Made by a program: the position numbers and the translations under genes
Assembly: GCA_937927515.1 (NCBI GenBank)
Contig: CALBDO010000010.1
Span: 1-64,000 of the forward strand
From: Candidatus Kapaibacterium sp.
Lineage (GTDB): Bacteria; Bacteroidota; Ignavibacteria; Kapaibacteriales; UBA2268
DNA: 64,000 bases
Reading direction: 5' to 3'
Part shown: positions 10,201 to 19,304 of the stretch, in pieces
Position numbering within the stretch: the first letter of the stretch is position 1
Layout: the number at the start of each line of letters is the position of its first letter
The notes under the pieces: generated by a model
What the model was told of the DNA's origin: nothing
Database searches by the model: none
Seen by the model: only the letters and a program-made list of their open reading frames with translations

Positions 10201-11508
10201 GAAATCCCAACCGATTATCTTAATCCAACCGCACCTAAAGTTATTCCGATAGGAGGGTCTTGGTCTATTCCAGTTAAGTTCAAGCCAACAAGACCTGGAA
10301 CATTTATTGCAAAACTTATCCCAGAAAGTGATGCTCCAGATGATGTCGCTGGTGATTTAATTGGCGAAGCTTATCAAATTGGTGTGAAAACTTCCGATTA
10401 TAACTTTGGTAAGATATTCATAACTACAATTCGAGATGGAAAGGTTTTCATTACCAACATTGGTAGCAACGATGTTACTATAACGCGTTCAATAGGACAA
10501 AGTGTAATGGGTGATATTAACGAATTCCGAATTCAAAAACTAATGATAAACAGTATAGAAATACCAGACCAACCACCATTCCGTCTAAGACCAAATGATA
10601 CTCTTTGGGTCTTTGCTCAATTTTCTCCTCCAGAAGTTAAACAATACACTATGAAGATAGAATATCAATTTGAGATGGAATCTGGTGAAACAGGGGTTGC
10701 TTATTCAACCTTAATTGGTGAAGGAATGGTGTATAAACTTATTGCCCGAATACCAAAGGGTGTTTACAATGCAAATCCTGGACAACAAGTTGAAATCGAA
10801 GTTTTGCTTGAAAAACATCCCGAAGAAACAAAAGCATTGGAGGAAACTCAAATAACTGATTTCAAGACAAGAGTTATGTTTAACACTGGTGGAAAAGTCG
10901 AAGTGCAGGAGGTTTATCCAGCAGTCAACAGCTGTACTGATATCTCGCAAGCGGGTACATTATCAGAAGGTTGGAATTGCGAATATGCTACAATTCTTGA
11001 TAATGATGTTCTTCAAGTTCATATGAATTCAAAAGATAAAGTCCTCAAAGGATTCGGCACCTTGCTAAAGTTTAAGATGAACACTTACCTAAGTGATTTG
11101 GACATTGTACCGCTCCCTGTTGAATTTCAAGTGATGAATTTGCCAGCTTCCAATTATGTTATTGTTTATAATGAGCCTGGAGATATTAGAATTAATCCAG
11201 TTTGCGTCAACACCGCACGATTGATTGAACTCTCTAACTTCCAATATTATATTAAGGAGGTTGTCCCAAATCCAGTTGAAAGCACCGCTTCTATTGAATA
11301 TAGCCTTGCATTTGAGTCGAATACAACAGTCACTTTGTGGAATTCCCTTGGAGAAAAGGTAGCCACGCTCGTTGATGAAGTTTTAAAGCCTGGAATTTAC
11401 GATTTAAAGTTTGACGTTAAACAGTTGGGCATACCTTCCGGCACATATTATTGTAAAATTGTCTCTGGCTCGTTTAGTGATATCATACCCATTAACGTTA
11501 CGAGATAA
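7252..11508 (+). CDS. Giant secreted protein: IgGFc-like N-domain, anchor-D repeats, T9SS tail
   Basis: A 1418-residue exported protein. The start at 7252 has GAGGGG just upstream and gives a clear signal peptide (MKKSNYLTSILSVILLAFLG, cleavage near YSQ). Residues 25-500 resemble the IgGFc-binding N-terminal domain found in secreted Bacteroidota proteins. From about 610 several choice-of-anchor D (ASPM/Hydin-like beta-sandwich) repeats follow, recognisable by phrases such as LDFGMMNVGESKTMKFKVTN. The last 85 residues (VVPNPVESTASIEYSL...GIPSGTYYCKIV) form a type A sorting domain of the type IX secretion system. It is probably a surface adhesin or structural protein. A strong terminator follows, so it is transcribed alone. 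Confidence 0.85.
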   Translation: MKKSNYLTSILSVILLAFLGFTSIYSQKITKEDITEGKEFWFGIPLCWLDPVTPDGIRGEGPICIWISSKVDTKGYLEDLETGSRKNFLIRANQITQIIFGDVLMHKPDDNEQVRNKGIHIVADDPVSVAVYISYSWTGEAFRVIPVEWLGKKYVTTNLYLDKVGTQYFRPPQILITATEDNTTIRYRPTAPTPNLEAGQLSQPIKLNKGQTFLILGRMEEGRVQDNSSDLTGTYIEANKPISVLSGHTKGAFPRYQYTFLGRNGSFMRNMMIEMIWPVEMLGTQYVSVPVKYNDRPRGKIADDKGDMIRFVAAYDSTIIYQMRKDGSGLKQISVMLKRGQFHEITNQEDPAYYESTKPVLCAQYGKTWWISPVSPKVSDGDEIQNPSRNGQGMLIILAPLPQWTSYATFRSPRNIDNFVAITFRAKDLPYLKFDGKTFTQRFGNSISYIEGTEFAYIVEQVAAGDHWIMGDTLPGGKEKARFAGYVYGNWDRSKDGFAYGYPIGVNYSLDCDDSLVVNDEMLCGDVVGEGIALPPNSDCAGIYVVQLDKANSYNYSDVQVDPKFKAGDKKVTYKLFVLNRKDPAKAIVTVQTKSGLLIKREYVYDPELISVDPTFLDFGMMNVGESKTMKFKVTNIGKVPATIKELKLKSGRAEFSLASNQLPVTIEPQESKIFDVVATPIENSSIPVRDSVIAVLSCYEETIVGLELRTGEPIIYVSDAHWEPQPVGKEVPRNVEIKNLGNIDLVITSYDYPDKTHFRVDEATLPMPLIVKPNGIHTFTVYYKADVPGVVHSTRCDFVSNAIKVKPYSDWDGSGLDAGPTITGYDWHRKRVIDNFAGTDKYEGEVIINAIGNAKVDVVYIKIEGDVDGVFSFDQKNAPTQLTPDKPVTMKVWFAPKAEKEYEADIVLLGRFSDKELEVRGKLHGIGILPHINIRGYTFPAIMVGNQIDGNAEVYHVTVNPLTAMELTVFKLRIEGQDKDAFEIPTDYLNPTAPKVIPIGGSWSIPVKFKPTRPGTFIAKLIPESDAPDDVAGDLIGEAYQIGVKTSDYNFGKIFITTIRDGKVFITNIGSNDVTITRSIGQSVMGDINEFRIQKLMINSIEIPDQPPFRLRPNDTLWVFAQFSPPEVKQYTMKIEYQFEMESGETGVAYSTLIGEGMVYKLIARIPKGVYNANPGQQVEIEVLLEKHPEETKALEETQITDFKTRVMFNTGGKVEVQEVYPAVNSCTDISQAGTLSEGWNCEYATILDNDVLQVHMNSKDKVLKGFGTLLKFKMNTYLSDLDIVPLPVEFQVMNLPASNYVIVYNEPGDIRINPVCVNTARLIELSNFQYYIKEVVPNPVESTASIEYSLAFESNTTVTLWNSLGEKVATLVDEVLKPGIYDLKFDVKQLGIPSGTYYCKIVSGSFSDIIPINVTR

Positions 11509-11530
11509 CTTGCTATACTATAAGTATTTA

Positions 11531-11558
11531 AACCCAGCCATTTTGGCTGGGTTTTTTA
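11531..11558 (+). terminator. Rho-independent terminator
   Basis: AACCCAGCC and GGCTGGGTT pair perfectly around a short ATTTT-type loop and are followed by a T run. It ends the giant secreted-protein gene and separates it from hydG. Confidence 0.9.
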
Positions 11559-11628
11559 TTTGTGTTCGAAGTGTTGTAATATTTTGGGACTAAAAGCGTT
11601 AATATTTTTTTAAATTATCCTTATTTCG

Positions 11629-13041
11629 ATGGAAAAATCAAGCAATTTTATCATAGAAGAGCAAATCCAACAAATTATACAAAGCAAATTAAATCCTACA
11701 CCAAAAGAGGTAAATACAATATTGGAAAAGGCATTGAAATTAAATGGCTTAACCCTCGAGGAGGCAGGTACCCTTTTAAATGTTAGCGACCCAAATTTGT
11801 TAGACAAAATGTTTGTAGTTGCAAAGGAAATAAAAGACGCAATATATGGAAACCGCTTAGTCTTGTTTGCACCTTTGTACATATCTAATTATTGTTCAAA
11901 CAACTGTCTTTATTGCGGATTTCGTATAGATAACAAGGACTTAGAAAGAAAAGTTTTATCAATTGAAGAAATTAAAGAAGAAACCAAAATTATTCTTGAA
12001 CAAGGCCATAAACGAGTACTTTTGTTGATGGGGGAAGACCACCAAAAATGTACTTTAGATTACTTTATTGATGCAATTTATGCCATATACTCCGTAAAGG
12101 ACTCTAAAGGTAGTACAATCAGGAGGATAAATGTTGAGATAGCCCCACTTAGTGAAGATGAGTTTAAAAAGTTGAGCGAAGTACCAATAGGTACTTATAC
12201 TGTTTTTCAAGAAACATATCACAAAGCTACTTACGAATATATGCATCCGAGAGGACCAAAGCATGACTACACTTGGCGACTTTTGACAATGGACCGAGCA
12301 CTTTCGAATGGGATGCACGATGTTGGTATTGGTGCATTATTTGGTTTGTACGACTACCGTTTCGAGACATTAGCTTTAATTCAACATGCTAAACATCTCG
12401 ATGAAACATACGGTATAGGTCCTCATACAATCTCCATACCTCGAGTTAAACCTGCAAAAAACGCTCCTGCATCGTACAACACCACCTATGCAGTAAACGA
12501 TTTAGATTTTAAAAAACTCGTTGCAGTGATAAGAATGAGTGTACCATACACTGGAATTATTCTATCGACGAGAGAACCAGCTTATCTAAGAAATGAGCTT
12601 TTCAATATTGGTGTATCACAAATTAGTGCTGGTTCCAAAACAAGTGTTGGTGGTTATAAACAAGCCTTTAATGCTAAGGAAGACGACACAGAGATTGGAC
12701 AATTTAAATTAAACGATTGTAGAAGCAGTGGCGAAGTAATTAAAGACCTAATAAAGATGGGATTTGTACCCTCGTTTTGTACAGCTTGCTATCGCTTGGG
12801 AAGAGTGGGAGCAGATTTTATGGAACTATCAAAGCCTGGCTTGATTAAAACTCATTGTCATCCAAATGGATTGACAACTCTCAAAGAATATCTTGTTGAT
12901 TACGCTGATGATGAAACACGATTTTTTGGAGACAAGCTAATTGAGGAGGAATTGAGTAAAATCACGCATAAAAAATTGAGAGAAAAAACAAAAGAATATC
13001 TACATCGCATCGAAAAAGGAGAAAGGGACTTATATTTTTAA
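11629..13041 (+). CDS. hydG: [FeFe]-hydrogenase maturase HydG
   Basis: HydG is a radical SAM tyrosine lyase that makes the CO and cyanide ligands of the hydrogenase H-cluster. The 470-residue protein has the radical SAM cysteines C89, C93 and C96 (CSNNCLYC). It also has the C-terminal auxiliary-cluster pattern CX2CX22C (C384, C387, C410), which separates HydG from the related ThiH. The N-terminal region and length are typical. The ATG is the only reasonable start; no clear Shine-Dalgarno is seen. It ends 4 bases inside the convergent RND gene. No hydE, hydF or hydrogenase genes are in the window, so partners must be elsewhere, or the protein has another client. Confidence 0.9.
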   Translation: MEKSSNFIIEEQIQQIIQSKLNPTPKEVNTILEKALKLNGLTLEEAGTLLNVSDPNLLDKMFVVAKEIKDAIYGNRLVLFAPLYISNYCSNNCLYCGFRIDNKDLERKVLSIEEIKEETKIILEQGHKRVLLLMGEDHQKCTLDYFIDAIYAIYSVKDSKGSTIRRINVEIAPLSEDEFKKLSEVPIGTYTVFQETYHKATYEYMHPRGPKHDYTWRLLTMDRALSNGMHDVGIGALFGLYDYRFETLALIQHAKHLDETYGIGPHTISIPRVKPAKNAPASYNTTYAVNDLDFKKLVAVIRMSVPYTGIILSTREPAYLRNELFNIGVSQISAGSKTSVGGYKQAFNAKEDDTEIGQFKLNDCRSSGEVIKDLIKMGFVPSFCTACYRLGRVGADFMELSKPGLIKTHCHPNGLTTLKEYLVDYADDETRFFGDKLIEEELSKITHKKLREKTKEYLHRIEKGERDLYF

Positions 13042-16000
13042 TTCTTTGATATAAGTTTTCCCTTTGAAAAAACATAATAAAAGGCTGGTATTACAAATAT
13101 AGTTAAAAATGTTGCTGATATCAAACCAGCGATAGAAACAATACCTAATGGGGCACGAAATTCTTTTCCAGCCTCACCAATCTGAAGTGCCATTGGAAGC
13201 ATTCCCAAAATCAAGGCAAAGGAGGACATTATCTGCGGCTTTAATCTAACCGTTGCTGCTTCGAGCACAGCATCTTTTACATTTACTCCTTTTTCCCTTT
13301 TCAGCTGATTGGCATAATCGAGAATTAAGATTGCGTTATTAACAACAATTCCAATAAGCATTATTATGCCCATCAAAGAAGAAATGTTGTATGTGGTTTG
13401 AGTAATAATCATTGCAATAAATACTCCTATTAAACCAAGTGGTAGAGTTACCATTATATAAATCGGTTGAACAAAACTCTCTAATATTGCTGACAATAGC
13501 ATATAGGTCAAAAATGTTGCTATTAAAAAGGCAACCATCATATCATTGAACATCTCTCTCATAAATTTAACATTTCCAGCCCATTTAAAAGAGTAACCTG
13601 GAGGAAGCATAATCCTATTTAATCTTTTATCAATCTCATTCGTTACTGTTCCGAGAGGAATATCTGGTGCATTTGAACCAGTAATTTGTATAGCTTTATA
13701 TTTATCTCTGTGCAAAACTCTTGAAACACTTGTACTATATTCAATGTTTGCAATTTGACTTAGTCTAAACGTACCGGTAGGAGATACAACTGTCAAATTT
13801 TTGATTTTATCAGGTAAATTTACATCTTCATCCTTTAATGTAATAAGAATATCATACTCATTGCCAGCTTCTCTAAACTTAGTTGCTTCTATTCCGTCGA
13901 CAGCTGCTCTTACTGTATATGCCAAGTCCACCAAACTTAGCCCAATCTCTGGTAGTAAATCTCTTCGAGGGAGTATAGTAATTTCTGGTTTACCTTTCCT
14001 AAAACTATTGTCTAAATTAATTAATCCCGGGATACCTTTTATAGTCTCAATTACAATGCTTTTGTAATGCTCCAATGTATCTACATCTTGTCCTAAAATG
14101 TAGAATTGAATGGGATACTGACCGCTAGAAATTACCTCACCAGGTCTGATTGCTGTTTTAATATTAGAAATATTCTCTAAATCTTTCATTAAAGTGTCTA
14201 TCATTTGATTTATAGAATATTCTCTCTTATCCGAAGGACACAAATGTATGTCTATAATTGCTAAGTTTGAACCAGTATTCAAGTTGTCTTTTTTTCCAAT
14301 ATTTCCAGTAATTGAAATTATTTCTTTATGTCTTTTAATTTTTTCTATAATTTCATTTACTTTTTTTGTCGTTGCTTCAAGATTTAAATTTTCTGGCAAT
14401 TCAATTTGAATCTGGATTAAATTGTTATCCACCTGAGGAATAAATTCGAGACCAATTCTTGGAGCAAATATAAATAAGGAAGATAAAAACATTAACAAAG
14501 TAACTATGAGAATAGCAATACTTCTTTTTTTCGAATGCAGAAGCAACTCAAGTAAAATTCTATACTTATTTTGTAAATAATTATCAATTACAATGTATAA
14601 CCTGTACAAAAGTCCCTGCTTTTCCCGTTTGGAGAAAACAATGCTAGCAAGCATTGGAGTAAGCGTAAAAGAAATCAATAGAGAAAACAATGTTGTAAAT
14701 GTTGCCGCAAGTGCTAAGTCTCGGAGGAATCTACCTACTATCGACGACATGTTTGCTATTGGTATAAATACTATGAGATTGGTAAGAGTTGAAGCTAATA
14801 CTGCAACCATAACCTCGGTTGTTCCGATGTAAGAAGCTTCTTTAGCAGATAATCCCTGGTTTTTTAACCTAAATATGTTTTCTAGAACAACAACAGAATT
14901 TGCTACCAAAACACCAATTGAAACTGAAATTCCCATAAGCGAAAGGATGTTCAAAGTCAAACCAAAGGCTTTAAATAAGATAAAAGCGGAAATTATGGAA
15001 ACAGGCATAGAAATGGCAACAACAAATGTACTTCGGATATTCAACAAGAACAAGAATAAAACCAGTCCAGTAAAAAGTATCCCTAGATAAATATTGCTCA
15101 TCGTATCAGAAAATGTAGCTCGAGTAAAATCAGCACCGTCATAAACTTTTTCAATCCTAATTCCTTTAGGAAGTGATTGTTCAATTTCAGGTAAAATGTT
15201 TGTGACAAGTTCAGAAACTTTTACAGCATTAGCATCGGATGCCTTTACTATTGACAATGTAACTACATTCTCATTTGAAAAGTTCTCTTTTAGATTAAAG
15301 TAAATCGAACGATAGCGGAGGTCTTTCCCGGTATCAGTAATTTGAGCCAATTGGTCCAATTTTTTAATTCCAAATGGAGTAGGAACCCTAAGATTTCTTA
15401 TCGTTTCCAGTACCGGAAATTCACCTTTCACTCGTACCGTAAATTCATTAACTCCTGTTTGGAAAATCCCACCCGGCAAGTCTATGTTATTAACCTTTAA
15501 GATTTGAGCCATTTGGGGCAACGAAATTGAATTTTCAAATATTTGTCTATTTTCAAACTCAATACGAATCGCTCTTTCTTGACCACCAATAATTTCAACA
15601 TTTGCGACCCCAGGAACTTGGGATAACCTGTCTTTGATAATTTTGTCACAAATTTCATAGAGTTCAATTGGATTGGCTTTCCCAAATACGACAAGCTTAA
15701 TAATTGGAAATGCTTGTATGTCTACTTTTTGAATAATAGGTTTCTTTGCATCTGCTGGAAGTCTGAATAAAATTTTCTCAACTTGGTCTTTAACCTCTCT
15801 GTTTGCAACATCTACATCTTTACCAAGCTTAAATTCAAGCAAGACAATAGATGTGTTTTCCAGGGAATAGGACTCTATTCTTTCGATACCAGAAATTGTT
15901 GCAACTTCATCTTCTATAGGCTTAGTAATTAGATTTTCAATTTCTTTAGGCCCAGCCCCTGGATAAATTGTAGTAATGGTGATAAATGGTACTTTTACTT

Positions 16001-16115
16001 CTGGAAATGTATCCAAGTTAAGTGTGTTATATGCTAAAAATCCAAAAACTATTAATACCAATATTATCGATGTCGTAAGAACTGGCCTTTTAGTTGCTAT
16101 TTTTGCAAGAAACAT
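13038..16115 (-). CDS. RND efflux pump, inner-membrane permease (AcrB-like)
   Basis: A 1025-residue RND-superfamily permease with the usual 12 membrane segments and two large periplasmic loops. It is the last gene of the tetR-outer-membrane factor-adaptor-pump operon, with GAGGAGT before its ATG. Helix 4 is unusual: the stretch around residues 400-412 reads GVLVANSVVVLEN, so the positions of the AcrB proton-relay aspartates (D407, D408) hold A405 and N406. The helix 10 lysine position is also Asn (GIVVNNAILILDY), though an acidic residue remains nearby in ILDY. The pump may therefore couple differently from AcrB. The substrate cannot be told from sequence. Confidence 0.9.
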   Translation of the reverse strand: MFLAKIATKRPVLTTSIILVLIVFGFLAYNTLNLDTFPEVKVPFITITTIYPGAGPKEIENLITKPIEDEVATISGIERIESYSLENTSIVLLEFKLGKDVDVANREVKDQVEKILFRLPADAKKPIIQKVDIQAFPIIKLVVFGKANPIELYEICDKIIKDRLSQVPGVANVEIIGGQERAIRIEFENRQIFENSISLPQMAQILKVNNIDLPGGIFQTGVNEFTVRVKGEFPVLETIRNLRVPTPFGIKKLDQLAQITDTGKDLRYRSIYFNLKENFSNENVVTLSIVKASDANAVKVSELVTNILPEIEQSLPKGIRIEKVYDGADFTRATFSDTMSNIYLGILFTGLVLFLFLLNIRSTFVVAISMPVSIISAFILFKAFGLTLNILSLMGISVSIGVLVANSVVVLENIFRLKNQGLSAKEASYIGTTEVMVAVLASTLTNLIVFIPIANMSSIVGRFLRDLALAATFTTLFSLLISFTLTPMLASIVFSKREKQGLLYRLYIVIDNYLQNKYRILLELLLHSKKRSIAILIVTLLMFLSSLFIFAPRIGLEFIPQVDNNLIQIQIELPENLNLEATTKKVNEIIEKIKRHKEIISITGNIGKKDNLNTGSNLAIIDIHLCPSDKREYSINQMIDTLMKDLENISNIKTAIRPGEVISSGQYPIQFYILGQDVDTLEHYKSIVIETIKGIPGLINLDNSFRKGKPEITILPRRDLLPEIGLSLVDLAYTVRAAVDGIEATKFREAGNEYDILITLKDEDVNLPDKIKNLTVVSPTGTFRLSQIANIEYSTSVSRVLHRDKYKAIQITGSNAPDIPLGTVTNEIDKRLNRIMLPPGYSFKWAGNVKFMREMFNDMMVAFLIATFLTYMLLSAILESFVQPIYIMVTLPLGLIGVFIAMIITQTTYNISSLMGIIMLIGIVVNNAILILDYANQLKREKGVNVKDAVLEAATVRLKPQIMSSFALILGMLPMALQIGEAGKEFRAPLGIVSIAGLISATFLTIFVIPAFYYVFSKGKLISKN

Positions 16116-16128
16116 ATACTCCTCGTAA

Positions 16129-17172
16129 TCAATTCATTACTAAGACCTTGCTACTGTCTTCCAATAAGTGGGTTCCCTCTACAATTAGACTATCGCCGAA
16201 ATTCAGACCATTTAAAATTTCAACTTCAGTTCCACTAATTCTTCCAACTTCTACATATCGCTTTATTGCAATACCATTCTCGACCACAAAAACAAAGTGT
16301 TTTCCATTCGAATCCTTATCTATTAGAGCATTTGGAATTGTTATCGAATTTGGATTTTCATAAATTTTAATTTTAATTTCCACCGTTACACCACTCTTAA
16401 GTTCAAACCTTGGATTTGCTGCCTCGAATTCAACCCGAAAACCTTTCATATAGTCATCCATTTTCATTGCCAAAGAGATAATTTTACAAGGATACTCTTT
16501 TCCAAGCCAAATAATTTTTCCTGCCATACCAATTTTTAAATTTTGAATTTCTTTTTCATTCGCCCAAGCAATTGCGTGCACTTTATCTAAAACACTTATT
16601 GTAAACAAAGGTTTACCGATGTCTATTTGTTGGCCTTCAGTTACATATATTGCTGAAATAAAGCCCGAAATAGGTGCTTCTACGAAAATAATTTGTTTTA
16701 AAGCCTCGTAATTTCTTTTGGCAACCAAATATTGTGTTTCAACATTGTCAAAATTTTGTTGGGAGGTTTCACCACTCTTAAGCAATTCTTTAAATCGGTT
16801 GTATATCTTTGAAGAGTTTTCATAGTTGACTTTCGCCTGTTGAAATTGTAAACTCGGATTATCAGTAGGAAATTGGAGAACAATTTGACCTTTTTTTACA
16901 AATTCCCCAGCTTTTACAAAAATTTTATCAATTCTATCAGAAATCAAGCTTGTTTTTGTTGTTTCAATCCTTCCCATAAGCTTGGAATAAAAGCTAATGT
17001 ATTGTTCAAATTTTCGAGGTTCGATTATTTGTACTCTTATTGGGATTGCCTTTTGGTACTTTTGTTTTGCTTCGCTATTTTCTTTATGCTTTGCTGAACA
17101 ACCAGCAAGGAAATGCACAATAATCTGGGTTAAAAAGAAATACCGAGATATGCACTTTAATTTACTATTCAT
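16129..17172 (-). CDS. RND efflux periplasmic adaptor (membrane fusion protein), lipoprotein
   Basis: A 347-residue adaptor of the AcrA/HlyD type. The N-terminus is a lipoprotein signal with lipobox LAGC and acylated Cys25. A lipoyl/barrel-sandwich region (IDKIFVKAGEFVKKGQIVLQ) is split by a short coiled-coil hairpin (about residues 105-150) and closed by EAPISGFISAIYVTEGQQI. Beta-barrel and membrane-proximal domains follow. The protein links the inner-membrane pump to the outer-membrane channel. Its start overlaps the stop of the outer-membrane factor gene by 8 bases with GGAGT upstream, showing tight coupling. Confidence 0.9.
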   Translation of the reverse strand: MNSKLKCISRYFFLTQIIVHFLAGCSAKHKENSEAKQKYQKAIPIRVQIIEPRKFEQYISFYSKLMGRIETTKTSLISDRIDKIFVKAGEFVKKGQIVLQFPTDNPSLQFQQAKVNYENSSKIYNRFKELLKSGETSQQNFDNVETQYLVAKRNYEALKQIIFVEAPISGFISAIYVTEGQQIDIGKPLFTISVLDKVHAIAWANEKEIQNLKIGMAGKIIWLGKEYPCKIISLAMKMDDYMKGFRVEFEAANPRFELKSGVTVEIKIKIYENPNSITIPNALIDKDSNGKHFVFVVENGIAIKRYVEVGRISGTEVEILNGLNFGDSLIVEGTHLLEDSSKVLVMN

Positions 17173-18574
17173 AATATATTACTCCTAAAATGTTTTCAAT
17201 ATCAATAATTGCAACGATATATTCAAAGACAGCTTGTTGATAGTTTATTTTCGCTTGCCGTAGCTCAAGTTCGGAATTTTTAAGTTCCAATTGGATTCCA
17301 GTACCTTCCTTATATCTTGTCTGTGCAATTTGATAAGCCTTTTCTGCAAGTTTAATGTTCTTTCCCTGTGCTAATATTTGTTTTTTTGACTTTTCGAATT
17401 CAAGGTATTTTTCATATAATTGTTTTTTTAAGAATGATTTCAATTGTTCAATCTGTTCTTCAGTTTCTTTGTAATTTATTATAGATTGCTGAACTCGACT
17501 TTTGGTTTGCATTCCATTAAAAAGATTAATGGATAATTGGATTCCAACAAGTGATTGGGTGTATGTTTGAAAATTAAATTTATCCGATTGTCCAGCAAAA
17601 GAAAAGTTCCCAAAAGCAACTAGGGAAGGATAGTACTCAGAACGATACAACTCAACCATTTCAAAATCTATTTTCTTTTTATACTCCAAAACTTTTAAAT
17701 CAAGATTGTTTTCTAATAATTCTATCATAGATTTTCCTAAGTTTGGAATGTCATAATCAAAGTACTCCAATTCACCAATAGGTTCAATCTCCTTTTCAAT
17801 TGGTAAATTGATAACTAATTTTAAATTTTTTAAAGAGTTCTCATAGGAATTTCTTGAATTTTCAACAATAGGTTTTAAATTTTCCACTTGAACTTCTGCT
17901 TGCAACAGTTCAAATTCCGAAACTAAGCCTTGATTGAACATGCTTTTAATTAACTGCAAATTTTCTTCAGCATTTTTTAAACTTTGCTCGTAAATTTCAC
18001 TAACATTTTTTAGTAATAAACAAGCATAGAATGCTTTCTTAATTTGTGCAATAGTTTTTGCTAAAGTTGCTTTGTATTTAAATTTGGATAAGTCTAGGTA
18101 AATTTTTGAAGCACCAATACCACGAAATACAGTAGAATTGAAAAGAACTTGATTGAACTGTAATTTGCTTTCGAATTGGTTTTGCAAAACAAATGATTGC
18201 TTAATAAGTCCCATTGGTAACAACTTGCTTTGGTCTTGAGTTAAGAGTCCTTCTCTAAAAAGTATGCCGTATGTAGAGTTATTTAGCAACGCTAAAAAAT
18301 CGGGAAAGAAGAAAATTGGCTTTTGAATATAATGGTAGAAGGAAGTAGTAAAATCTAAACTTGGGTATGCATGACCTTTGGCTTCTTTAACTGCTTTTTC
18401 AGCCTTTTCAATTTCTAATAATGAAATACGCAATTCGTTATTATTTGTAATTCCAATTCTTATTGCGGAATCAAGAGTTAAGTTAAAAGCTTTTAAATTT
18501 TCACTTAGTAAAATAAAGTAAGTAATTATAATACAAAAAATTAAAATTTGATTTTTAATAAATTTACTTTTCAT
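17165..18574 (-). CDS. TolC-family outer-membrane efflux protein
   Basis: A 469-residue outer-membrane factor. A signal peptide (MKSKFIKNQILIFCIIITYF) is followed by two TolC-type repeats rich in long amphipathic helices, for example ALKKAEENLQLI-like and EEQIEQLKSFLKKQLYEKYL segments. The second repeat ends with the common pattern RYKEGTGIQLELKNSELELRQ. It forms the exit duct of the tripartite pump encoded by the next two genes. It overlaps the end of the tetR gene by 11 bases and the adaptor start by 8, so the four genes are almost certainly one transcript. Confidence 0.9.
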   Translation of the reverse strand: MKSKFIKNQILIFCIIITYFILLSENLKAFNLTLDSAIRIGITNNNELRISLLEIEKAEKAVKEAKGHAYPSLDFTTSFYHYIQKPIFFFPDFLALLNNSTYGILFREGLLTQDQSKLLPMGLIKQSFVLQNQFESKLQFNQVLFNSTVFRGIGASKIYLDLSKFKYKATLAKTIAQIKKAFYACLLLKNVSEIYEQSLKNAEENLQLIKSMFNQGLVSEFELLQAEVQVENLKPIVENSRNSYENSLKNLKLVINLPIEKEIEPIGELEYFDYDIPNLGKSMIELLENNLDLKVLEYKKKIDFEMVELYRSEYYPSLVAFGNFSFAGQSDKFNFQTYTQSLVGIQLSINLFNGMQTKSRVQQSIINYKETEEQIEQLKSFLKKQLYEKYLEFEKSKKQILAQGKNIKLAEKAYQIAQTRYKEGTGIQLELKNSELELRQAKINYQQAVFEYIVAIIDIENILGVIYYE

Positions 18575-19208
18575 AACTGAAATCTTTAATTTGATTTAAA
18601 AAGTGAATCTTGCTTTCATTAATTAAGATGCCATCGAATAAAATCCTAAAATATTCATTAAAAAAAATTTTGACAGATATGTTTTCTTTATTGATATCAA
18701 TAAATTGCCTTAGGTTAGTTAATGTGGTATAAATTATAAAGTAAAGTATTTTATCATTTATTTCACTTTTAATTAAATTTATTTCCCGACCTTTGTTAAT
18801 GATAGAAAAAAAAGCATTTTCTATTTGTTTTTTTGTAAAATCTTTTAACTTTAAATTGATTTGTGGAAATCTTTTTTCAACTTGCGTTGTAACAACATTC
18901 GAAATTGTTTCAAAAAATTCGTTAGACTTTTTAATCATTTCAAAAAAGAAATGAAAAAAACTGTCTTTATCACTTTTTAGGATTTGTTTAATAAACTTAG
19001 AAATTTCTTTCTTAAAAGCATCTAAGTAACGGCGAATGCATTCCTCGAAAAGCAGTTCTTTCGATGGGATATATTTGTAAAATGTCGCTTTGCTAATGCC
19101 AATTTCGTTGGTAAGCTCATTAATGTTTAAATTTTTGTAGCCCTTGGAAAAGAACTGCCTCATAGCCTCTTCGATTATTGCGTTCAAAAGATGTTCCTTG
19201 TCTTTCAT
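18564..19208 (-). CDS. TetR-family transcriptional regulator
   Basis: A 214-residue regulator that opens the efflux operon. Residues 5-50 form the TetR DNA-binding domain, with the recognition region ISKATFYKYIPSKELLFEEC. The rest is an all-helical ligand and dimerisation domain without recognisable specificity. Being first in the operon and overlapping the outer-membrane factor gene, it most likely represses its own operon until a pump substrate binds. A candidate operator lies at 19219-19240 just upstream. Confidence 0.9.
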   Translation of the reverse strand: MKDKEHLLNAIIEEAMRQFFSKGYKNLNINELTNEIGISKATFYKYIPSKELLFEECIRRYLDAFKKEISKFIKQILKSDKDSFFHFFFEMIKKSNEFFETISNVVTTQVEKRFPQINLKLKDFTKKQIENAFFSIINKGREINLIKSEINDKILYFIIYTTLTNLRQFIDINKENISVKIFFNEYFRILFDGILINESKIHFLNQIKDFSYEK

Positions 19209-19218
19209 AAACTAATTA

Positions 19219-19240
19219 AACTTTTTTCGTTTGTAAAGTT
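19219..19240. promoter_or_regulatory. Possible TetR operator
   Basis: AACTTT (19219-19224) and AAAGTT (19235-19240) form a short inverted repeat centred 21 bases upstream of tetR, downstream of a TAATTTTG box on the minus strand (19248-19241). A regulator bound here would block the efflux promoter. The arms are only 6 bases and the DNA is AT-rich, so the call is tentative. Confidence 0.3.
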
Positions 19241-19304
19241 CAAAATTAATAAAATAAATTTTATTTAAAAAAAAACTATTTTTGTGTTTTATTTTAAAAA
19301 GTTT

